A stretch of 11,830 bases of DNA from Euperipatoides rowelli (lineage: Eukaryota > Onychophora > Udeonychophora > Euonychophora > Peripatopsidae), in assembly GCA_003024985.2 (NCBI GenBank), contig PXIH01S0017331.1. One strand, 5' to 3'. Both the position numbers and the translations under genes were made by a program. Under the pieces are notes generated by a model, which saw nothing but the letters and a program-made list of their open reading frames with translations, ran no database searches and had not been told where the DNA came from. This document shows, one piece after another, positions 1 through 7,559 of the stretch (position 1 is the stretch's first letter; the number at the start of each line of letters is the position of its first letter).

Positions 1-46
1 ATAAATAATAAAAAAAAAATAAAAAAAATCCGTTACATTTGACCTT
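1..46. mobile_element. Right end of a TA-flanked inverted-repeat element, cut by the window edge
   Basis: The run ending in TCCGTTACATTTGACCTT at 29-46 nearly duplicates the right terminus of the complete element at 3401-4033 (TCCGTTACATTTGACCTC), including the A-rich stretch before it. It is likewise followed by TA (47-48). It is therefore probably the end of a second copy of the same family, most of which lies left of the window. Confidence 0.7.
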
Positions 47-533
47 TAAGTGCTTCATTCTTTGGCAGAAAGAAAATGTGATTATAGATGTAAGTAATCT
101 AAAAAAAAAATGCAAAAATTGTAGACTTTAGGACCTTTTTGCTAACTAGGTAGTAGGCTATAACAACAAAATATGAAATTGTAGAATTATCTCTGATGAT
201 CCATTGAGATCCTGCCTCTGAAATAAAGTAAGAATAATTATACTTTCCTCTTTCACTAATGGAAGTGATATAAAAAAAATTTAAATAAGCCTACATAATA
301 CATAGCCTATACAGTAGTAGCCTACATTTTATTTAAATTTAATTTAATGCTTTTAAAAATAGCTATTAAAAAAAAAGTTTTTACAAAGAGAAAAATAATG
401 TATAGAGAAACTTGATATTAGGAAGTGATACGAGATAATTAAAATGAATGTAAATTGTATTACGATGGTATAAAGACATGAAATATGTTTGTTACCTCAT
501 AAGTTAAGGATAGAATAGAGAAATAGTAAGTAA
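47..533. other. AT-rich DNA without recognised features
   Basis: I see no coding sequence or RNA gene here. The stretch consists of A/T runs with several AGCCTAC or TAGCCTA words (about 287-325). It probably belongs to the intron downstream of the active-site exon of the minus-strand gene. Confidence 0.5.
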
Positions 534-689
534 AGCATCGGCTGTAATACTAGAAATGGAAGATATAGTTTAGCAGATATTTTTAAGTTTGAAGAGACAA
601 AAGATGAGAATAATGAAAAGAAGTTAGAGGAGATAAAATTGGAAGCTGATGCTATCATTTCATCTGAATCAACTGGGAAAACATTTTAA
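534..689 (+). other. Weak open frame of 51 codons without an ATG
   Basis: After a TAA at 531-533 the frame stays open to the TAA at 687-689. It reads as a charged, glutamate- and lysine-rich peptide starting SIGCNTRNGRYSLADIFKFE and ending SSESTGKTF. There is no start codon and no clear splice sites. A purine-rich strand in AT-rich DNA gives Glu/Lys-rich frames by chance, so this may be noise. It could also be an exon or transposon remnant, since the first part (GRYSLADIFKFE) looks less biased. I do not recognise it. Confidence 0.2.
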
Positions 690-2404
690 ATAATCCTGTA
701 ACAGAAGATGGTTAACTAACAAGAAATATTTTTTATGCTCTACATTATTCAAAAACATAACAGAACAAAGTGTACAGACATACTAATCTACTGTATGTAG
801 ACAACATAAAAATACTTAGCTAGATAACTTTATAAGGACTATATACAATTTTTTTAAAATAGCCTAAACAGACTATATTTATGGATTAAAAAATGACAAA
901 GCATTTTAAAAATGTAAAATTATCACTTTCTCTAAATCTAAAAATATTACACTTAAAAGACTTAGAAGTGTCATATTTAGCCAACTTTATCTTGAACAAA
1001 CAAAGTAATATAACACAAAAACATCTAAGACCTTAGGGTATATGAAACAAAGTTGTAGAGACTTTTCTAACTACACATCACTTAATAGTCTAACATATTA
1101 ATCAGAATTCAAGTTGAGTATGCATCTGTGAATATGGTCCTTCTAGACTAGGGCAAACCAAAAGAAAATAAAGAAAATATAGGCTAAACACCATTCTTTA
1201 GATTTAAATACAGTATGTCAAATAAACTTGAAATAAATATAGAATCATATAGTCTACCGGTACATACAAAGAAATTTGAAAAACATTCAATTACAAAACC
1301 ATTTACTTAGAAAAAGACAATTGAACACCTAAACTTTATAAACAACAATAAATAACAGAATAGGCAGTGACATAATCAGTGTTTGGTATTATTAGTGTTA
1401 AAATGTTAAAAAAAAAACATGTTTACATTTTATTTCCCAAATTGCATTAAAAAAAAGTCATTAATGTGAAATTTAAGATAATGATTAGTACAAAAAAATG
1501 TGAGAGAGAGAGACAAGCAAAATGCTATATTTGTTTTACCTCAGAAAACCTACATTCAATTTTATTGGAAATTTAAAAAATTTATAAATGTAAATATAAG
1601 ATAATACACTAAAACTGCATAGCTTACTGTATAAATAATTTGGAGCAGAGCTCAGAGAATACGCTATATATCTCAGAGAACAGTCAGAGAGTTTGAAATA
1701 TTAAAATCACCAAATCTATTGCCAGAGCAATTGTAAAATGTCGACGTGAGGCAAAAAACTATTTTATTTAGGAAAATAGAAGAACTTATTATCTAAAGTT
1801 TTTCCAGATCTAGTTCTTGCTGTTCTATAATAATAATAGAGAATAAGGACTTCATTAATATTTATTTTTGCTCTTGCAAGCAAGTGATCGTGATTTTTTT
1901 TTCAATCCACAAATAAATGCCTAAGGAAGCCACGCATAAAAAGTGCAATTGGGACAAAAATATAATTCTCTTCATATTAAAATATGGTTAAAGCTCATCA
2001 TAAACTTTCTTTTCATTTTCTTATTTATATAAGATGCAAAGGAACTAAAAAAAACTTACACAACACTAGAGTCTAAACATAATAATTTAATAGACTACAA
2101 CATACACTACTAATATCCAACTATTAAAAGTACATTTTTCTAATTCCTAAACACAAAATAATTACTTATTTCATAATGCAATATATAGAACAGAAACGCT
2201 ACTAAATAATTACAGCCTATCACCTTTCCAAACTTTTGTGGAATTTAAAAAAAAAAATTTGGATAAAGATAATTGATAATTCTGTGATGTTTTTTTTTTT
2301 TAAATATACTGTAGATAGCGTATGCCTCTTAACTAACCAAAATTTAGAAATTAAATTTATTAAATTATAAGTATAATGATATATAACAGTGTAATTAAAA
2401 AACA
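690..2404. other. AT-rich DNA without recognised genes
   Basis: This stretch holds homopolymer A/T runs, a short (GA)n tract near 1502-1514, a TACCGGTA-type word near 1256-1262, and a local repeat of CTCAGAGAA around 1650-1682. Open frames on either strand are short and low in complexity. If the gene's next exon lies here, I did not recognise it. Confidence 0.5.
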
Positions 2405-2735
2405 ACTAGTTAAACCCGCGCAGATGTTTTGCGCCCTAGTATATTAATTTATTACCAATATTTTTAAAATTGTAATCTAATTTTTAAAAAATAAATTAAT
2501 AAGAAACCAACAAAAATTCACTTCTCTTCTTTCAACTTTTCTAAATTACTTTGCCTTTTTCTTTGCATATTAATGTCAAAATAACTCAGTTCTATCTCCT
2601 CCTTACCACCCTTCCTCCTACCTCCATCTTTCCTTACCACCCTTCCTTCTATCTCCCTCTCTCTCACTTCTTACCTCCCTCAATTCCTATCTACCTCCTT
2701 CCCTACCTACATAACTAACAACCTACCTACCTTTT
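2405..2735 (+). repeat. Dispersed repeat: GC hairpin head plus pyrimidine-rich tail
   Basis: The head ACTAGTTAAACCCGCGCAGA (2405-2424) matches 18 of 20 bases at 10985-11004. A small stem GCGCA/TGCGC (2418-2422 with 2430-2434) lies within it. Both copies then share AATCTAATTTT and ACAAAAATTCA, followed by a C/T-rich tail. The tail here (about 2521-2735) has an internal repeat, CCTTACCACCCTTCC, with a period near 31 bases at 2601 and 2632. The two copies are clearly one family, probably a non-autonomous mobile element or its 3' end; its class is not identified. Confidence 0.65.
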
Positions 2736-3398
2736 TAATTACTTAAAACTGTTTAAAAATACTAATTTCACTTGCAACATCAACAGTTTTCCACTATAAA
2801 TATAAAATATCTCTAGATAAAATTACGAAAAACAATTTTATATTTAAATTTACATTTTTTTTGACCGTAAAATAAATCTTTTTTATTCTCCACAATAAAA
2901 CTTTAATACAAAAGTTTTTTTTTTTTCGTGCAGCAATAATTATTATTGTTCTTGAAACATTTTCATTGGTAACAGTTCAAAAGTTTTCATTTTCTTTTTC
3001 TCTCGCACTGGCACATGCTATTATTAACTATTAAAAAAAAAATTTCTGCCACGTACCAAAGTGCCACAAGTATTTTATATACATATAGATTCTAGAAGTC
3101 AACAAGTTAGTTAGATTTTTATCATGGAGTGATAGTATTTTATTTTTATTATTTAAGCTGCCAAACCTAATAAAAAAAATTACCATTGTACACCAGCACA
3201 TATTTATAATTTTAATTGAACTTAGCCATTAATAATAATAATAATAATAACAACAATGGAGGAATAATAAATACTGTAAACACTGCTCCAACAAACTTAT
3301 TATCTCCTTAATATTCTGGTGTACTGTAATTTATCAAATGTAAGGTAACATATCATGTAACAAACAGCTATGCTAAACTAAAAATAACAAAAAAAGCA
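2736..3398. other. AT-rich spacer with an (AAT)n microsatellite
   Basis: The only clear feature is a short (AAT)n run at about 3229-3249. An ATG-less open frame on the minus strand around 2790-2960 is low in complexity and was not accepted as an exon. Confidence 0.5.
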
Positions 3399-3400
3399 TA

Positions 3401-3454
3401 AAGGTCAAATGTAATGGATGTTTTTTTATTATTGATTTTTAAAGATTTTTACTA
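3401..3454 (+). repeat. Left terminal inverted repeat of the 633-bp element
   Basis: This arm pairs with 3980-4033 over about 54 positions, with a handful of substitutions and a one-base indel. Confidence 0.85.
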
Positions 3455-3979
3455 AAAAAATATCCACTAGAAAAAAAAATAGTTACTGTATTTACAATTC
3501 AATTTTTAAAATAATTGTCTTTAGCTCTTCCCTCTCAAAACAACATTGTCCACTGTATACACCAGGGGGATATTTTGTGATGTCATAGACTAGAAAAGAA
3601 TACAGCTTGATATACTTAACTATAGAATATTTGCTTTGTCAGCATAATCCCTTTGGACTAAGTGTTTTTAAAAATACTTGTAAAAAATCATAATCAAATT
3701 CATCCTTTGTGCTATTATAATCAATCTGTTTTTTTTTTTAAATTAAAATGACCTTTAATACAAGTTGAACATACAGTACCTCTATTTACATGTTAAATCA
3801 TTACAAAGAAAACAGCTGTAGAGACTGTTTCCTCAACAAGTTAATCTCAGACCCCAAGAAAATGTGAAAGTTTAAATTTGTAATCTCAGACTGAGGATAG
3901 CAATAGTCTTAATTTTATCTGTAAATAACTTTTTTTTAATGCATTTTAATTTTTTTTCTTCCAGTGGAATTTTTTTTTT

Positions 3980-4033
3980 TTAGTAATTATCTTTGAAAAT
4001 CAATAATAAAAAAAGTCCGTTACATTTGACCTC
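3980..4033 (-). repeat. Right terminal inverted repeat of the 633-bp element
   Basis: This is the reverse complement of 3401-3454 with few differences. Its outer 18 bases also recur at 29-46. Confidence 0.85.
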
Positions 4034-4099
4034 TAAACAGGTGATGACTAACTTCAGCAAAAGAAGCCAGAGATATAATTAAATAAAATAAAACTTTAC

Positions 4100-4283
4100 C
4101 TGCACATCTCTAGAAAAAGTCTGCTTCTTAGTATAAGAATCATGAATCAGAAATGCTTTTGAAAATTCATGATAATCAGATGACATTATTCCTGTAGGTG
4201 TGTGTCCCAAATTAAATGCATGGCCTAATTCATGGCAGGCTCCGCCAAGACCCATGGAATAGTTACCTCCAAATGTACCTTGC
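4100..4283 (-). CDS. Zinc metallopeptidase active-site exon, continuation of the same gene
   Basis: This 184-base exon completes codon 280 (AG+G, Arg) and adds 61 codons, residues 281-341. It carries HELGHAFNLGH: His297, Glu298, His301 and His307 are the expected zinc ligands and catalytic glutamate. GIM follows six residues after the third His, matching a Met-turn (Met313). The acceptor is a T-rich tract then TTTTAG at 4290-4285, and the donor is CAG|GTAAAG at 4100-4094. The exon ends in phase 0, so the next exon should start on a whole codon. The joined reading, KFRQGTFGGNYSMGLGG leading into HELGH, agrees with the glycine-rich lead-in seen in zinc metallopeptidases. The exon is too short for simple ORF listing and was found by reading the minus strand. 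Position 8 of the motif is Asn, where classical metzincins have Gly. The rest of the catalytic domain was not found to the left. Confidence 0.85.
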
Positions 4284-4420
4284 CTAAAATGAAATTAAAA
4301 AAAATTAAACATACAGGATTAGAGAGATATACTTTATACAAACAGTATTCTATAATTCAGTAAAAGCAGGATATACAGTACTGTATGCATGGTATATACA
4401 GTACATAACAGTGTATATCA

Positions 4421-5430
4421 CAGGTGGCCAACAGTCGATCATGAGTGCATTCACAATTGCAATCAATTTACAATCAACTAGCAAATTAGCCCGTTACACG
4501 GGCATCAACCATTTTTTTGTTTGTCCTTTTTATGTAAGAGAAAAAACCACTTAAAGTTTCTAAAAATAGTTCCCGCGCCGATCTTTTAATAAGCCCATTG
4601 AACCTTTTTTTTTATATCACAGGGACCTAAGAGTAAGGAAAAAAAATTTGAATAAGCCTGTTAGATGGTCTGTTACTGGCTTCGGAACATGCTATTCCAA
4701 TTATTTACAATCAATATTAATTATTGATTATAAAAAAATTAGCCTATCAATGATTGTAAAAAATAAAAACAAGAAAATGTACAGTATATTTCGTATGAAT
4801 ATCTATAATGAATATTCTACTATGTTTATTTGTTAATACCCTTCTCTATACACTTTCAGTCGAAACTGTTTCTATAATTCTGCACATAAACAAGTCAAGT
4901 TTTTACTCAGCTAACAACTCCAATCCATTCTACCCAAATGCCAATAAAATCGTCCAAGCATGTGTAAGCGTTACAGTATTAAAAAAAAAGAGTGCTTGTA
5001 TTTTAACTACGATGTGCGATTTTTGTTCAGGTCATCTTCAATTTTTTATCTTCAGTCCATTTAAAATATTTAAACAGATTTAATGTATATAAAATTTTTT
5101 ATTATTCTCATTTATATTTCATCCTATAAATAAATCCAATTCCAAAAAGGAGTTAGTAAAAATAAAATAATTAAAAGCAATATTATTATTTAATACATTG
5201 TTGATAACTTATCTCATAAGTTAGTTATTTGAAAACTGTAAATTGTAAAAAAAAATTGTAATATTGCTGAAATAGGCTATTTAACAAAAAAGAAACCCCT
5301 CTCCTAATATTGCTGAAAAAAAAAAAAGCTTATTAACTCAAATGTTTTTTTTTCCCCACTGAAGCGCATGACTGCTTACAATTTAAAAAAGAAAGTTGAT
5401 TGCCGTAAAAAAACAAGTTGGCCACCCCTG
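4421..5430. mobile_element. Possible degenerate hAT-like element with GGTGGCCAAC ends
   Basis: The left end CAGGTGGCCAAC (4421-4432) and the reverse complement of the right end, CAGGGGTGGCCAAC (5430-5417), face outward as inverted repeats. They resemble the CAGGGGTGG termini known for Charlie-type hAT elements. Flanking octamers (GTATATCA and GTAGGCCT) agree at only four of eight positions, so a target duplication is not demonstrated. The span has two overlapping open frames on the plus strand (4648-4836 and 4808-5083), but neither resembles a transposase I recognise; I treat both as chance. Another repeat head is nested at 4477. Confidence 0.4.
4477..4503 (+). repeat. ACTAG-headed GC hairpin motif
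   Basis: ACTAG is followed after seven bases by GCCCGTTACACGGGC (4489-4503), a perfect 5-bp stem with a 5-base loop in otherwise AT-rich DNA. The arrangement echoes the ACTAG plus GC-hairpin head at 2405, though the sequence differs. It is probably the terminus of another dispersed element. Confidence 0.5.
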
Positions 5431-6018
5431 GTAGGCCTATGTAGAGAACTGGTATACAATTTTGTGTACATATACTACAATCACTTGTAATTTATGATAC
5501 CGGTAACTTAAAACTTTTTCTCTTTTCTCCTTTTGATTTAGAGTAAATAATATGATCACAAGTTTCTTCTACCGTAGTCATTTTAAAAATTGAAAAAAAA
5601 AAACAACAAAGGAATAGACTGTTGCATTTTGCAATACGATATTATTTCCTATTTACTATTTTTTTAAAGAAGTGGTATTAACCTGAATGGTATGTCGTAT
5701 CACAAGAGTCTAGGTTCATTAATCATCAATTATAGCATTCTGAGAGTCGACATTAAATATTGTAAAAATTAATTATGGTGTGCTGGGTGCCGTGAAAATG
5801 AAATACCCGGTACATGAAAATAAATAAATCCTTATCCCCAATATTTATGAATGTTGCCTATTAATTCATGGGCCTACAACTAAATTATAATAAACTTGGT
5901 AGTTATTAACTAATAAACTTAGACTGACGTAAGTTAATGTTTCTTAACAGTCCATTCTGGCAAGTAATAACAGAGCTGACGTACTAGAAGGCACTCACTA
6001 AAAGCAATCATTATTAAG
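5431..6018. other. AT-rich intron DNA without recognised features
   Basis: I see no coding sequence or RNA gene. A GC-richer patch at about 5776-5815 (GTGCTGGGTGCCGTG, then CCCGGTAC) has no assignable function. Confidence 0.5.
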
Positions 6019-6185
6019 CAGTGTTAGGAAAGAATGCATTCTTTTGAAACATTAATATTTTAGAGGAGCTAAAGTGGAACTCGTTCCTTTTCCAAAAGTA
6101 TGAACGTAATAGTAATGCATTCAGATTTTTCAGGAACTTGAACAACTTTCAACAGTTCCTTTTTTTGTTCCTGATAAATTTATTG
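6019..6185. repeat. Palindrome-rich block starting CAGTG, possible decayed hAT-type end
   Basis: CAGTG at 6019-6023 is followed by a perfect 16-base palindrome AAAGAATGCATTCTTT (6029-6044), then GGAACTCGTTCC (6076-6087), then the inverted pair CAGGAAC (6131-6137) and GTTCCTG (6167-6173). CAGTG termini and GGAAC/GTTCC subterminal palindromes also occur in the hAT-type element at 8057. I found no matching right end or target duplication, so a truncated or decayed element is the best reading. Confidence 0.35.
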
Positions 6186-6557
6186 AAATCAAATAAAAAA
6201 TATTATTGATTGAAAATTAATGAAAATTCCATTGACAACTTTTGTAAAATAATTTAAAAAAAAAATAATATTGCAAACTGTCAGCTTATTACTCATTTTA
6301 AAGAACTAAATCATCACAGCATTTTTTCATACTTCTGATTTTAATTAGTCTTTAAAGCTTTTTTTCCCTCAAGTAATTAGATTAAAATCATATAAGACAA
6401 GTGATAGCCTAAATCTTTTCAACAATAAGTTAAAAAGCATGAATAGTTTCTTTCTGTTTTCCTAATCAATATTCCATTTTTCTTATTTATTTCACAAGCA
6501 TTATGTATGTATTTTTAAAAATGAATAGGCTACTGCAAACATCTTCCTCTCCCACAC

Positions 6558-6630
6558 CCAGTAGCCTGAGACTACTAATTAACTGGTTGGGCTACTACTT
6601 GCAAGTTTAGCGAACCCATCAGGCTACTGG
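6558..6630. repeat. 73-base inverted repeat with a perfect 12-bp stem
   Basis: CCAGTAGCCTGA (6558-6569) is exactly complementary to TCAGGCTACTGG (6619-6630), enclosing 49 bases. The arms carry the AGCCTA word that recurs across the window. It could be a short foldback element or the stem of a transcribed hairpin. The loop does not pair convincingly, so a microRNA precursor is not supported. Confidence 0.55.
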
Positions 6631-6839
6631 TAAAATTGTAAAAATAATAATAATAATTTTATATAAAGTATCATAAAAATTGTTTGAGTAAAATTACAAA
6701 ATATAGCAGTTTTACATTAGCCTGCACCCAGTCTGTATTATCAATTTTTTTTCTAGTAAGGGAAAAATCATATAAAAATAGCATCTCCACTTCTTTTATG
6801 TGATTGTGATTTCCTTAGATCACACTAATTGTTAACCAA

Positions 6840-6890
6840 GGGCCATGCAAGTTCATTGCATGCCCCACACAACGTTAGGCACAGATGCCT
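6840..6890. repeat. Two adjacent small hairpins in a GC-richer patch
   Basis: GGGCCATGCAA (6840-6850) pairs with TTGCATGCCCC (6856-6866) at 10 of 11 positions around a 5-base loop. AGGCA (6877-6881) pairs with TGCCT (6886-6890) around CAGA. The patch is clearly less AT-rich than its surroundings. No tRNA A or B box fits, and I do not recognise an RNA family. Confidence 0.4.
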
Positions 6891-7013
6891 TGCATTACAC
6901 ATATAGGTGCAGAAGATGAACTTACTGATCAGCATATTGTATTAAGATTAATTTGTAATTGTGTAAATATTTTTTTTATTGTTTTGTTCTTTAGTCTGTT
7001 TGGATGATTTTCT

Positions 7014-7076
7014 AACTTGCAGTATCAGGTGCAGTTAGTGGGAAGAAGGCTAAACTGGGCAGGACATCCTAGTTAG
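7014..7076 (+). pseudogene. Short LINE reverse-transcriptase C-terminal fragment
   Basis: The frame reads SNLQYQVQLVGRRLNWAGHPS and ends at TAG (7074-7076). The GRRLNWAGH core resembles the RRLRWLGH-type motif near the C-terminus of some non-LTR retrotransposon polyproteins. Only about 20 codons are recognisable and the frame is closed upstream, so this is a remnant. It lies on the opposite strand to the reverse transcriptase at 7560-8425 and is not part of that copy. Confidence 0.4.
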
Positions 7077-7559
7077 GCATTAGCGAAACGAACAGGGTAA
7101 AAATCTTTCCCCTTCTGTACCGATCCACTTTAGTTATCCAAATTCTAATTTTATTTCAGTAAAAGTTTAGTTGCAGTGTTTTCATGCAAATTTTTGGATC
7201 ATATTGGAAGTGATCGTGCTTGAGTGATGATTATAAGGGGATGATGATTTACAACAATGGTGTTCGAAACAGGATACGGTATTCAAGATGTCCAACTTCC
7301 TGTTTCAGAATTTTTTTTGTTGGATTTTTTTTTTTCTATTTAAATTTTCAATTACCTGTGAATAATCTATTGATTTTTAGTCAGATAAATCTTATAAAAG
7401 ATGGTTTACTAAATGAAATTTTTTTTTGCTCCAGTAATTTGAGGTTAGGTAAAAAAAAAAAAAAAATTAAATTTTTGCTTACATTCATTACTAATGTTTT
7501 ATATCATTATTTTATTATTTATTATTAAATAGGTTTATTATCAAATAACAAAATAACAC
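7077..7559. other. AT-rich intron DNA without recognised genes
   Basis: A 102-codon open frame on the plus strand (7220-7528) is dominated by Phe, Leu, Ile and Lys from T and A runs and resembles nothing I know. I regard it as chance. No other feature was seen. Confidence 0.5.

Larger units (their letters stand above)
3401..4033. mobile_element. Complete 633-bp inverted-repeat element (MITE-like) with TA flanks
   Basis: The left end starts AAGGTCAAATGTAATGGA (3401-3418). The reverse complement of the right end starts GAGGTCAAATGTAACGGA (4033-4016). The match continues through TTTTTTTATTATTGATTTT, AAAGAT and ACTAA, giving inverted repeats of about 54 bp with few differences. Weaker similarity (a TCCACT word, then A-runs) extends them to about 80-90 bp. 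TA lies at both borders (3399-3400 and 4034-4035), fitting a TA target duplication. No transposase frame is present, so the element is non-autonomous. It sits only 66 bases from the active-site exon. TA duplication suggests a Tc1/mariner-type mobiliser, but the terminal sequence is not one I can assign. Confidence 0.85.

Noticed and set aside
190-232. CTGATGA followed 20 bases later by GAAA, as in a hammerhead ribozyme core
   Set aside because: The bases between cannot form stem II, and flanking stems I and III were not found.
1862-1975. 37-residue minus-strand frame with an ATG and a hydrophobic middle
   Set aside because: It is short with no splice signals or similarity. It was considered as a missing C-terminal exon but does not resemble what should follow the zinc site.
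2220-2405. 61-codon minus-strand open frame
   Set aside because: It is low in complexity and Tyr/Phe/Ile/Lys-rich with no domain, and is explained by A/T runs.
2790-2960. ATG-less open minus-strand frame considered as the next metallopeptidase exon
   Set aside because: It is dominated by Lys, Ile, Asn and Phe from A/T runs, and no good acceptor-donor pair bounds it.
4648-5083. Two overlapping plus-strand open frames (62 and 91 codons)
   Set aside because: They have no recognisable domain, low-complexity composition and no splice or codon signal, and they lie inside a probable degenerate transposon in the intron of the minus-strand gene.
7255-7270. GTGTTCGAAAC resembling a tRNA-type B box
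   Set aside because: There is no matching A box at the right distance and no tRNA fold, so a SINE or tRNA is not supported.
7220-7528. 102-codon plus-strand open frame
   Set aside because: It is rich in Phe, Leu, Ile and Lys from T and A runs, resembles no family I know, and probably arises by chance in AT-rich DNA.
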